Source: Acidobacteriota bacterium (lineage in GTDB: Bacteria > Acidobacteriota > Blastocatellia > RBC074). From it: a stretch of 40,824 bases of DNA. A program made the position numbers and the translations under genes. Positions within the stretch are counted from its first letter, which is position 1. The number at the start of each line of letters is the position of its first letter. The DNA lies in NCBI GenBank assembly GCA_016789605.1, contig JAEUQO010000348.1:1-40824 (forward strand). The letters run 5' to 3'. Positions 16,401-23,619 of this stretch are shown here, one piece after another. The notes beneath the pieces were generated by a model that did not search any database, was not told where the DNA came from, and was given only the letters and a program-made list of their open reading frames with translations.

Positions 16401-19199
16401 ATTCCAACTGACGCCGTCGTCAAGCGACGCTTCCACAATGGCGTAATCCAGCCCCGTTGTCAGAATGTAGCTTTGCGCAAAGGTCAGCACGACGCTGCCT
16501 GCGCGTGAAAAATCGAAGAGCGGCGAAACCAACGAGACATCACTGTTGGCGGCGGCGTTGCCTGTTGGACTATCTGCCCAGGCGCGCGCAGGAGACGCCG
16601 CGCGCGTTTCTGTGATGCCCCAACTGACGGTCGGTTTGCCGCGTACTTGCCACCCCAGATTTCCGCGTTCGACATTGTCATCAAAGATCGTTTTTTCGCC
16701 TGCGATGTCAGATTGCGCCGTGATTTGTGCTGGCGAGCCGGTGCCTGAATTGGCGTCATCGTACGTGACGATGATTTTGTCGCCCACTGTCAGCGACGCT
16801 TGCAACACGCCGTCACCCGCCAGCGCTGCGCCAGGAGCTGTGCGGATGCTGGTGCTGTAATCGCCCACGAAAATTGTGCTGGGCGTCAGCGGAAGCGTTT
16901 CCTGATCGCCTGTGACCGAGCTGCGCACGCGAATGGAAAGTGAGCCGATGGCGTTACGGTCCCCAATGAAAATTTTTGCGGTTTCACCCAGGAGGTAATT
17001 CTTCTGATCGAAACGGATCGTTCCCAAGTCAGTACAAAACGACGGCATATCGGTGGCGTTATTGGGGAACCCATCGCGCGCATCGAGTGCCGAGGCCGAA
17101 AACCCCAGCCCGTGTTTGCTGAATGCCTGCCAGAGCAAGCATTGATTGGCGCCGCCATTGTTGACACGATCAGCCAGCATAATGGCGTTGCGGGCATCTA
17201 CAAAGGTTGGGCCGCTCGGCGAAAGCTTCAACCCATCCACAACCAACTGAATGCTTTGTCGTTGGCCTTCTGGGAAGCCGTGACGACGAATCAGCGCCGC
17301 GCGCATTTCGAGCAGCATGTTGCACCAGATTTCGCCCACGTCGTGAACTTCGTTGCTGACGGCGAGATCGCCATAGCCGAACGGATAGATTTTGGTGTTG
17401 TTGTTATAGGGGAACCGGCGAATCCCGCGCCGTTGATTGTTGGTGACGTATTGCCCGACGCCATAGCTTCCATCCAGGTCGTCATTGGCAGATCGCAACA
17501 GGACGATGCCGAAATAATCCGACCAGCCTTCGCCCATGCCGCTGCCGTGCACACCAAACAGGTTGCTAACCAGGCGCGTGCTCAGGCCATGGGACAGCTC
17601 GTGCAGGATGATGCCTTGATCCAGGCTGCCGTCCAGTTGCGGATTGCCTGTCCACAAGTACATCTGGATTCTGCCCGTTGTGCCGTCACTTCCGCCGGCA
17701 TAATTGGCATTGTTCAGCCCGCCGCCATCCTGTGCATCGGCAAACAAGGCATCATTGCCAAATCCGCCTTTGCCAAAATTATTCGTTTGAAAATTGCCCG
17801 CCGCTTCGTTGAATCCGAACAGATACAGAATGTCGTGATAACGATTGACCCAGTAAAACAAATTGGCCTGGGCGGCTTTCTGATTGTTTTCTTCGGTCGG
17901 CGCTTTCGTCAGATCGAGCGGAAACGTGAAGTTGCCGTTTTCGACGGTCACGAGCGGCTGATCCGCAACGCTATCATTGTTCCGATCCAGATGAGTGTCG
18001 GTGTTGTTGCTGATCAAGCCGGTCGCCGGTTGGCCCGCCCACCAGTCTTCGTGCGGGTCATTGGCGGGAAAGATGTTCACGCCGTTGAAGGGCGTCGCGC
18101 GAAAGGGAAGCTCTCGCCGCTCTGCCAGCGCAGGCGTGTCTGTCGTGTAAGGATTGGCCGGGCGAGGACTATCCAACGTGAACACCAGGCCACGCGGTCC
18201 GGTTTGTGTTTGCGCAAATACTTTGTGATTGGCAAAGGCCGGGTAGCTCCTGGCGTTGAGTGACAGCGTGCTGACGGCAGCTTGCTCGTCAGATGCCGGA
18301 GTGGTTCCGCAATACCACGTCAGATTTTGCCGGTACAGTAAGGCGCCACGTTCAGCATCCACGACGATGTGATACACGTCTGGCGTTTCACGCATCCAGA
18401 GTGTGAATTCCCACGCCAACCGCAATTGATTGGCCGCGATAGGAAAGTAGACCAACTGCGCTTCGATATCCTGGCTGAAAATGCGCGCGCCATCAGTGGG
18501 GCGAAAACGCTGGCGTTGAGCTTGGGTTGTCGGTTCTGTGCTCCGATTGAGCGCGCCCGTGATTTCGCTGCCTGCATACGTGGCAGCTTGGCGCAGAGCG
18601 CTAGTTGCCGTCAGCCGCGCGGCTGTCACACGCACAGCTTGGCTGGGATTAGGAATGAGTTCACCGCCTGCAGCCAGAATTGCGCCGCTGCGATCCAGAT
18701 GCAGCGCATATTCGCCCTGAAAGATTTCGATGTCGCCGACAGATTGGCGCAAGGTCAGATGCGTCACTCCGTTGTGTTCGCTACGGTATTGGCGGACAGC
18801 GCGCAACGCGTCAACTTCCTGGGCGGAGAGTTGAAAGAGCGCCGCCTGTCGTTTGAAAAATCGCTTGGCGATGGTTTCAGCGTCCTCGTTGCTTGGTTCA
18901 CTCAATGTTTGCGTGAAGCTATAGAGGCGGCTGGGTGTACCGGTCAACGAACTCCAGCGCAGTTGCACGGTCGGTCGCGTTTGTTGCAGAGCCCGGGCTT
19001 TTGTTTGAGCCTGTTCCGTTGCTTCTTGCGTGCGTTGCAAGTCGGCGCGGATGTCAAAATCTGCGAGACCCGCTGCGGACGTTTCCCGCCGTGCCGTGGC
19101 AGACGTCGCTGCTGGTTGCTGGGCAGACGTGTAAAACAGAATGGGGACGAGAGACAGAACGATAAGCGTGCAGGCAAAAACGAAGAGACCTTTTTTCAT
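13440..19199 (-). CDS. Giant secreted M36 (fungalysin-type) metallopeptidase, tandem paralogue B
   Basis: Same architecture as paralogue A and clearly a duplicate. The ATG at 19199 (M-K-K-G-L-F) directly starts the signal peptide and gives 1,919 residues; an in-frame TTG seven codons upstream is less likely. Zinc site H533-E534-L-S-H537 with E557 in G-M-G-E-G-W-S-D; IPT/TIG domains from ~1000 and ~1090; Ig-like region from ~1180; six kelch-like blades ~1300-1563; cadherin-like domain from ~1590; TIGR03437-type domain ~1695-1919. It carries roughly 25-30 extra residues between propeptide and catalytic domain (around nucleotides 18170-18310) that paralogue A lacks. The catalytic regions are strongly similar, so substrates may overlap while the surface domains have diverged. 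Transcription probably starts at the TATAAT near 19341. Confidence 0.87.
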   Translation of the reverse strand: MKKGLFVFACTLIVLSLVPILFYTSAQQPAATSATARRETSAAGLADFDIRADLQRTQEATEQAQTKARALQQTRPTVQLRWSSLTGTPSRLYSFTQTLSEPSNEDAETIAKRFFKRQAALFQLSAQEVDALRAVRQYRSEHNGVTHLTLRQSVGDIEIFQGEYALHLDRSGAILAAGGELIPNPSQAVRVTAARLTATSALRQAATYAGSEITGALNRSTEPTTQAQRQRFRPTDGARIFSQDIEAQLVYFPIAANQLRLAWEFTLWMRETPDVYHIVVDAERGALLYRQNLTWYCGTTPASDEQAAVSTLSLNARSYPAFANHKVFAQTQTGPRGLVFTLDSPRPANPYTTDTPALAERRELPFRATPFNGVNIFPANDPHEDWWAGQPATGLISNNTDTHLDRNNDSVADQPLVTVENGNFTFPLDLTKAPTEENNQKAAQANLFYWVNRYHDILYLFGFNEAAGNFQTNNFGKGGFGNDALFADAQDGGGLNNANYAGGSDGTTGRIQMYLWTGNPQLDGSLDQGIILHELSHGLSTRLVSNLFGVHGSGMGEGWSDYFGIVLLRSANDDLDGSYGVGQYVTNNQRRGIRRFPYNNNTKIYPFGYGDLAVSNEVHDVGEIWCNMLLEMRAALIRRHGFPEGQRQSIQLVVDGLKLSPSGPTFVDARNAIMLADRVNNGGANQCLLWQAFSKHGLGFSASALDARDGFPNNATDMPSFCTDLGTIRFDQKNYLLGETAKIFIGDRNAIGSLSIRVRSSVTGDQETLPLTPSTIFVGDYSTSIRTAPGAALAGDGVLQASLTVGDKIIVTYDDANSGTGSPAQITAQSDIAGEKTIFDDNVERGNLGWQVRGKPTVSWGITETRAASPARAWADSPTGNAAANSDVSLVSPLFDFSRAGSVVLTFAQSYILTTGLDYAIVEASLDDGVSWNRVTAFSGVQSSFAQTRLTLDALAGQAKARVRFRLLTTTATDGWTIDDIRIIVRTADRAELPTASELAPQILGLSPAFGSPVGGTAVTISGANFTQDSDVRVLFDGIPATNVRVLGSTTIAAINPPRAAGKSSVRVETRYGTATLGNAFTYHLNGSVTSAPELINVFPATGAIRGGAIVTVNGANFTPETTVQFGGQNARASFINANTLRVTTPAANAPGSVEVTANNIPNPTTPQAKLTGAFTYTTTTPPTVRLLSPGGGERIYTGATIPLQWQSADNRALSRHRLQLYNGTTAVTTIADNLPGEAQSFVWNLPSSLPAIAQARIRVVAIDDEGTEAEAFSPSTFTLLRRWETMPNLPGGLNRLAAVSEGQYLYSIGGRLTGGNATAVTTVQRFDPAASAAGWTALAPLPKALNALRATALSGKIHVPGGINVSAEIERVHFVYDVAANNWTTLEPPPTGVLNYGLATDTSSGIFYMTGGSDLTAGVTTVQTFDTKTNLWKTLPPLQEGRFAHESIFANGKLYVIGGISGAGTLASGEVFDPATQKWTAIAPMNLARSYMTSVLARDTGGRLLWLVIGGENNSALPLGSLEAYDFANDRWTLLDGSYDQPQARARAASAVLQGTVYTLGGLSATSFGTTTASTNERLSLDGIVFNSINQPPVVVVPAGQQIATANQVLKFIVSAQDLGASSPVTLTATDLPAGATFTVSNQSNNSAQGVFQWTPGAADMGRSFTLNFAASDGTLSEIKSVVVNVVSTTPLASVNAGDFRGGMLAPDSIAVAFGANLAQRAEIAQSFPLNTELSGVTLTVNGIAAPLFYISPTQINFLVPAGVGPGLATIIVKHAVGGYALGTTEIVSASPALFTADATGRGDAVALATADGVNYQTAPFDVSVNGRPNVLILFGTGLRRAMATNPSDDNGVAESVSVTVDGQSARVLYAGAQGTFAGLDQLNVELPATLAGVGPRRVTVQVSVNGGQTNPVTILLK

Positions 19200-19340
19200 G
19201 CAGATACTAGGGAGCGGCAACTTTTCGACAACTTTTCAGCGTTGCCGAATGCAACGTGGATAACGTCCGTGAAGGGCAATCAATAATGAAGTGGAGCGGT
19301 CTTCTGTGAGGCGAAGGCTCACGTCGTCGCGAGCGTGAGG

Positions 19341-19346
19341 ATTATA
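19341..19346 (-). promoter_or_regulatory. -10 box of a probable promoter for the peptidase operon
   Basis: A perfect TATAAT on the minus strand, about 140 bp upstream of the paralogue B start. The sequence 17 bp further upstream (TTCTGT) is a weak -35, so an activator or another sigma factor may be used. The remaining 19200-19402 gap shows no gene. Confidence 0.4.
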
Positions 19347-19395
19347 GACGAGACCAAAAATTGACAGAAGGGGAGAGAGGAAATTGATCGGGAAC

Positions 19396-19420
19396 GACCG
19401 GCTCAGCGTTTGAGCCGGTC
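19396..19420 (-). terminator. Terminator-like hairpin overlapping the 3' end of the CarH-like gene
   Basis: Perfect 10-bp stem GACCGGCTCA/TGAGCCGGTC with a 5-base loop; it includes the regulator's stop codon (19403-19405). It would separate the regulator from the downstream peptidase operon on the same strand. Confidence 0.55.
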
Positions 19421-20338
19421 ATCCAGATCGTCAAGATCGCGTAACAGAACCCAGTCATTTCGCTCAATCAGCTCGCGAAAACGCAGTGCATCGCCGCCAC
19501 CAATCCAGACGCGCAAACTGGGCGGTAGATGTTGCGCCAAGGCGCGCAATTCGTCTTCTGTGGCAGAGTTTTGCGCGTTCACCAGGCTCAGGGCAAGCAC
19601 ACGCGCTTTGGTCAGTTTGACGGCGCGTACGATTTCTAACGCAGGCAAATCCACACCCAAATAGATCACCCGCCAACCCCGCGTGGCTGCAATCAGCGCT
19701 CCCAGCAGAATGCCGAATTCGTGGCGTTCACCGGGCAGGGTCGCCAGCACGATTGTTTCTGCTGATTCGTCGGGCGGATACAGCCGGAACAGAGAACTGA
19801 GCAGGTTGCGAATCAGGTTGGTCGCAACGTGTTCGTGAGCGATGCCGAAATCACGATGCGCCCAGCGATCGCCAATTTCAGACAACAGTGGGGCCACAAT
19901 CTGTTTGACGATCACGCGTGGCGGATAAAGCGTTGCGGCGCGATTGATTTCCTCATCCGCAGTCACGACATCCATACGCGAAATCGCTTCGAGAAAGCGT
20001 TCGCGCGTGATTTCGTATTGATCCACCGTTTCGTTGGGGACTGAAAAGGTTGCGCGATGTTTGCCCGCAAGTGTTTCCAGTTCGTTGTCAGGCAACTTGG
20101 CAACTTGACCGATGGCGTGTCCAAGTTCGACTGCCTGACGCAGCTTACGCAGTCGTGCAATATCCGCATCGGAATATAGCCGCGAACCGCCATCGCTTCG
20201 TTGTGGACTGATCGCGGTATAACGACGTTCCCAAACCCGAACGACATCGGCTGAAAGCCCGGTTAAGCGACTGACCGCGCCAATCCGGTATTTAGGTGTC
20301 GTTGAATAAGCGTTATTTGCGTTTTCTCCCTGTTCCAT
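19403..20338 (-). CDS. carH: CarH/LitR-like B12-dependent photoreceptor repressor (MerR family)
   Basis: 311 residues from the ATG at 20338. An N-terminal MerR-type winged helix (Y-R-I-G-A-V-S-R-L-T-G at 17-27, recognition region R-V-W-E-R-R-Y to S-R-L-Y-S) is followed by a four-helix cap and a Rossmann B12 domain. The cap has the CarH signature W-x9-E-H (W159, E169, H170); the Rossmann domain has E204-x-H206-x-x-G209, where the histidine is the lower cobalt ligand, plus a W-I-G-G-G strand end. In the family, adenosylcobalamin drives tetramer binding to DNA in the dark and light breaks it, inducing carotenoid genes. Here it diverges from exactly such genes. An upstream in-frame ATG at 20413 would add 25 residues but would lie inside the promoter region and precedes no domain. 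Position after W159 is alanine, not the histidine of the Thermus protein. Confidence 0.85.
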   Translation of the reverse strand: MEQGENANNAYSTTPKYRIGAVSRLTGLSADVVRVWERRYTAISPQRSDGGSRLYSDADIARLRKLRQAVELGHAIGQVAKLPDNELETLAGKHRATFSVPNETVDQYEITRERFLEAISRMDVVTADEEINRAATLYPPRVIVKQIVAPLLSEIGDRWAHRDFGIAHEHVATNLIRNLLSSLFRLYPPDESAETIVLATLPGERHEFGILLGALIAATRGWRVIYLGVDLPALEIVRAVKLTKARVLALSLVNAQNSATEDELRALAQHLPPSLRVWIGGGDALRFRELIERNDWVLLRDLDDLDDRLKR

Positions 20339-20344
20339 AGCAAC

Positions 20345-20376
20345 AGCATAGTCTGAGAATGTTGTATTTTTGTCAA
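20345..20376 (-). promoter_or_regulatory. Promoter of the CarH-like regulator, long-spacer type
   Basis: Minus strand TTGACA (20371-20376) and TATGCT (20345-20350) separated by 20 bp; GACTAT (20348-20353) would give a 17-bp spacer. If TATGCT is used, transcription begins close to the ATG at 20338, so the mRNA could be leaderless; no Shine-Dalgarno is visible. Confidence 0.45.
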
Positions 20377-20401
20377 GATGTGGATTTGAACGGAAACTGG
20401 A

Positions 20402-20429
20402 TTGACTCTCCATTCTCAGATGATATGCT
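20402..20429 (+). promoter_or_regulatory. Promoter for the photolyase/carotenoid gene set
   Basis: TTGACT (20402-20407), 16-bp spacer, TATGCT (20424-20429). It reads into a 34-codon leader ORF and the TIGR01777 gene and lies in the divergent region with the CarH-like regulator. Confidence 0.55.
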
Positions 20430-20469
20430 TGATTTGTCGAGGATATGTTTAGGACAGAAGTAGCGTAAG

Positions 20470-20574
20470 ATGGTTTTTCCTGGACAGGCGATCCAGACGG
20501 ATTTTGTTACGGGAAAAATGAAACGGCAAACCTCTGCTGTTTCCCTTTACCGTTTCTTGGATAAAGACTTATGA
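20470..20574 (+). CDS. Possible 34-aa leader ORF coupled to the TIGR01777 gene
   Basis: An ATG at 20470 opens 34 codons ending in a TGA that overlaps the next gene's start as ATGA. The peptide starts M-V-F-P-G-Q and ends F-L-D-K-D-L. The ribosome site is weak (G-T-A-A-G just before the ATG). A small hairpin (GAAACGG 20520-20526 with CCGTTTC 20550-20556) lies inside it. It could be a translated leader that couples translation, or chance. Confidence 0.3.
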   Translation: MVFPGQAIQTDFVTGKMKRQTSAVSLYRFLDKDL

Positions 20575-21473
20575 GAGTTTTACTCACTGGTGCAACAGGA
20601 TTGATCGGCAAGGCACTGTGCCGTGTGCTGGCCGCCGAAGGACACGAGCTGGTTGTCCTTTCGCGGAAGGGGAGCGGGCACTCTTTGCCCGGCAACGCAA
20701 AGGCCTTCGCCTGGCAGCCTGAGCAGGAAATTCCGCCGGTTGCAGCTTGGGAAGGAGTTGAGGCAGTTGTGCATCTGGCTGGAGAGCCTATCGCCGCTGG
20801 ACGATGGACGCCGACACAAAAAGGACGCATTCGCAACTCGCGCGTGATAGGTACGCGAAATTTAGTTGATGGAATGAAAGGACTTGCTCATAAGCCGAAA
20901 GTTCTGGTTTGCGGTTCGGCAGTCGGATATTACGGCAATCGGGGGGATGAGAAATTAGACGAGCATTCGACGCCGGGAACAGGATTTATGAGCGATGTTT
21001 GTCTTGCATGGGAGAAGGAGGGAGAGCGAGCTGCCACGTTTGGCGTACGCGTAACTTGTGCGCGTATTGGCGTGGTGCTCAGTCAGGAAGGCGGCGCACT
21101 GGAAAAAATGTTGCTGCCGTTCAAACTTGGCTTGGGCGCACGCCTCGGTGACGGGCAGCAATGGTTTCCCTGGATTCATTTAGATGACATTGTCGGCGTG
21201 TTGCGGCACGCCTTGTTGCAACCGATTCAAGGGCCGATCAACGGCGTCGCGCCGGGGATCGTCAATAACGAACAATTCACGCGTGAATTTGCGTCTGTTT
21301 TGCACCGACCGACATTCCTGCCGGTTCCGGAATTCGCCTTGCGAATGCTGTTGGGAGAGATGGCGGATGTGTTGCTAAACAGCCAGTACGTGACTCCGCG
21401 TATTGCGTTGGAGACAGGCTATCAATTCCGTTTCCCGCAATTACGGTCGGCGCTTGAAGCAATTTTGAAATAA
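20571..21473 (+). CDS. TIGR01777-family NAD(P)-dependent oxidoreductase (extended SDR)
   Basis: 300 residues with the dinucleotide-binding motif T-G-A-T-G-L-I-G at 6-13, the A-V-V-H-L-A-G-E-P-I strand typical of the TIGR01777/YfcH subgroup, S-A-V-G-Y-Y-G with the catalytic tyrosine region, and the family C-terminal DUF1731-like segment. Function of the family is not established; it is annotated as an epimerase by homology only. It is first in the plus-strand set controlled from the CarH-like divergent region and is followed by an SRPBCC protein; in some actinobacteria an SRPBCC-type domain is fused to this family, which supports a working link between the two. Confidence 0.85.
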   Translation: MRVLLTGATGLIGKALCRVLAAEGHELVVLSRKGSGHSLPGNAKAFAWQPEQEIPPVAAWEGVEAVVHLAGEPIAAGRWTPTQKGRIRNSRVIGTRNLVDGMKGLAHKPKVLVCGSAVGYYGNRGDEKLDEHSTPGTGFMSDVCLAWEKEGERAATFGVRVTCARIGVVLSQEGGALEKMLLPFKLGLGARLGDGQQWFPWIHLDDIVGVLRHALLQPIQGPINGVAPGIVNNEQFTREFASVLHRPTFLPVPEFALRMLLGEMADVLLNSQYVTPRIALETGYQFRFPQLRSALEAILK

Positions 21474-21544
21474 CCGAACCTTAGCGTGCGCAGGCCAGAG
21501 AAAGGCTGCGCGGCTGGTTTCGCTCTTTGTCAGTCAAGGAAGTT

Positions 21545-22072
21545 ATGTACACCTACGTTTTGGAACGCGAACAGACCATTCCGCTCTCGCGGGCAGAAAC
21601 TTTCGCATTCTTTTGCGATGCGTATAACCTGGAGCGGATTACACCACCATTTTTGAAATTTCGCGTTGTGACGCCTGCCCCCATTTCTATGGATGAAGGC
21701 ACGCTCATTGAATACGAATTGAAGTTATACGGCGTGCCATTTCGTTGGCGCACATTGATCGAGTGCTGGCAGCCGGAAGAGAAATTCGTAGACACACAGC
21801 TTTCGGGGCCGTATTTGCTTTGGCATCACACGCACACGTTCAAAGAGGTGTCGCCCAATGTGACGTTGATGCGCGACCGGGTGTTGTACCGCCTGCCGTT
21901 TGGCATTCTGGGGCGCATTGCCCACTCTTTGTTCGTGAAGCGTGCCTTGCAGGAGATCTTTGATTATCGGCGTCAGGCGACGGCGGAATTGTTGCGACCG
22001 GGAGGCGACGTTGTGCCTTTTGTTGCCCGCAGCGGCGCTCTCTCTGGCAATCTGGCGGCGGGAGCGCGGTGA
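21545..22072 (+). CDS. SRPBCC-family (START-like) ligand-binding protein
   Basis: 175 residues. The ATG at 21545 follows an AAGGA ribosome site; a TTG six codons upstream is less likely. The N-terminus shows the fold's first strand and helix (E-R-E-Q-T-I-P-L-S-R-A-E-T-F-A-F-F), then P-P-F-L-K-F and a helix-grip core ending in a long C-terminal helix. Such proteins bind hydrophobic ligands in a deep cavity, or act as cyclase/dehydratase-like factors; no catalytic residues are evident. Its stop overlaps the photolyase start by GTGA, so the two are translated together. Confidence 0.8.
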   Translation: MYTYVLEREQTIPLSRAETFAFFCDAYNLERITPPFLKFRVVTPAPISMDEGTLIEYELKLYGVPFRWRTLIECWQPEEKFVDTQLSGPYLLWHHTHTFKEVSPNVTLMRDRVLYRLPFGILGRIAHSLFVKRALQEIFDYRRQATAELLRPGGDVVPFVARSGALSGNLAAGAR

Positions 22073-23493
22073 GCGCGCTGGCACAGTTACAGCAAGACCC
22101 GCGCGTCGTTGTGCGGCGAGAGGGATTGCCTGATCCACAAGGCAAATGTGTTGTCTATTGGATGCAGCGCGCGCAACGCGGTTGGGACAATCCAGCGCTT
22201 GATATGGCCATCAAGGTGGCCAACGAATTGCAAAAGCCGTTAGCGGTATTTTTCGGCTTGCATCCGAAGTATCCGAATTCCAATTGGCGTCACTATGCAT
22301 TTTTGGTGGCGGGCATTCGTGAGACTTGGGAGCAGGTCGAAAAACGCGGCGCTGCGTTTGTGTTTCGCGCATATCCACAGCACGACTTGATTCGGTTTTG
22401 CGCTGAGGTTGGCGCGGCATTGGTCATCGGTGACGAAAATCCGATGCGTGAACCTGAAGGCTGGCGGCAAAGTGCCACGCGCAAATTGCGCGTGCCTTTC
22501 TGGACGGTGGACGCTGATGTGATCGTGCCGAGCAAGTTCTTTCCCAAGGAAGAATATGCCGCCCGCACCTTGCGGCCAAAGCTTCATAAGTTGCTGTCGG
22601 CGTTTTTCACGCCACTGGAAAACCCAAACGCCCGACATCGCTGGACTGATGCAACGCGGCCCGCGAGTCAGCCGCTTGATGAGCAAACGGTTCTTTCAGA
22701 TTTGCCGCTAGATCGCAGCACGCAGCCGGTCAGTCATTATGTCGGCGGTACGCGCGCTGGCCAGAATGTGTTGCGCCAGTTTGTGCAGCACGGGTTGCGG
22801 GATTACGACACTGCGCGCAATTTGCCGCATCTGCCGGGCACCAGCAATTTGTCGGCGTATTTGCATTTTGGGCAATTGGGGCCGCACACGATCGCACTGG
22901 CAGTGCGCGATGCCGAGGCTCCGCAAATCGCCAAAGACGCTTTTCTGGAAGAGATGATCGTACGGCGCGAATTGGCCATTAACTTTGTGGCGCGCAATCC
23001 ACAATACGACAAGCTGGCGGGGTGTCACGAATGGGCGCGAAAAACGCTGGCAGAACACCGGGCTGATCCGCGACCCTATCTTTACAACGAAGCCGAGCTG
23101 GAACAGGCGGAAACGCACGATCCATTGTGGAACGCGGCGCAACTGGAAATGGTGGTGACCGGACGGATGCACGGATATTTGCGCATGTACTGGGCAAAGA
23201 AGATTCTGGAATGGACGCCCAGTCCGGAGGAAGCGTTTGACATTGCGGTGCGCCTGAATGACCGCTACGAACTGGATGGACGCGATCCGAATGGATACAC
23301 CGGCGTCGCCTGGGCGATTGGCGGCAAGCATGATCGTCCCTGGCCGCCTGCGCGCCCGGTGTTTGGCATGATTCGGTATATGACGGCTGGCGGTTGTGCG
23401 CGCAAATTTGATGTGAAGTCTTATATCAAGCGTGTCGAAGCGCTTGCGGGCAGAAGCGCGCAACTCGGTACGCACCCAGCGTTGTTTCATTGA
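22069..23493 (+). CDS. phr: Class II CPD photolyase (deoxyribodipyrimidine photolyase)
   Basis: 474 residues from a GTG start that overlaps the SRPBCC stop. Class II features are clear: the V-V-Y-W-M-Q-R-A-Q-R start of the antenna domain, N-P-A-L-D-M-A, and in the FAD domain W-N-A-A-Q-L-E-M, G-R-M-H-G-Y-L-R-M-Y-W-A-K-K and G-K-H-D-R-P-W-P-P-A. The enzyme uses blue/near-UV light and reduced FAD to split cyclobutane pyrimidine dimers. Its place between a CarH-like divergent region and crt genes fits a light-protection regulon, as in Thermus and Streptomyces where lit/car regulators sit beside phr and crt genes. The following 126-bp gap has no obvious terminator. Confidence 0.92.
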   Translation: MSALAQLQQDPRVVVRREGLPDPQGKCVVYWMQRAQRGWDNPALDMAIKVANELQKPLAVFFGLHPKYPNSNWRHYAFLVAGIRETWEQVEKRGAAFVFRAYPQHDLIRFCAEVGAALVIGDENPMREPEGWRQSATRKLRVPFWTVDADVIVPSKFFPKEEYAARTLRPKLHKLLSAFFTPLENPNARHRWTDATRPASQPLDEQTVLSDLPLDRSTQPVSHYVGGTRAGQNVLRQFVQHGLRDYDTARNLPHLPGTSNLSAYLHFGQLGPHTIALAVRDAEAPQIAKDAFLEEMIVRRELAINFVARNPQYDKLAGCHEWARKTLAEHRADPRPYLYNEAELEQAETHDPLWNAAQLEMVVTGRMHGYLRMYWAKKILEWTPSPEEAFDIAVRLNDRYELDGRDPNGYTGVAWAIGGKHDRPWPPARPVFGMIRYMTAGGCARKFDVKSYIKRVEALAGRSAQLGTHPALFH

Positions 23494-23619
23494 TTCAAGC
23501 AACAATTGCACTTGCTTACGGGCGACAGCATTTCACGCGGAGCATTGTGAGATGACTGAAGCAGGGCAACGTGTGTTTAAGAGCAGAAAACGCAGCAAAG
23601 ACAAACTGGCTGACGAAAC

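Larger units (their letters stand above)
20345..20429. repeat. Inverted pair of CATTCTCAGA...TATGCT elements, candidate operators
   Basis: The arm at 20411-20429 (plus) and the arm at 20345-20361 (minus) share CATTCTCAGA and TATGCT exactly, with a 3-base versus 1-base spacer. Each arm covers the -10 region of one of the two divergent promoters, which is where a shared repressor would act. Confidence 0.5.

Noticed and set aside
17112..18263. 383-codon plus-strand open frame
   Set aside because: Antisense shadow of the M36 catalytic region of paralogue B; biased codon use keeps the opposite frame open.
20339..20413. N-terminal extension of the CarH-like protein from ATG 20413
   Set aside because: Would place coding sequence over both promoter elements and adds no domain; ATG 20338 starts just before the MerR helix-turn-helix.
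22708..23511. 267-codon minus-strand open frame
   Set aside because: Antisense to the photolyase; no recognisable domain.
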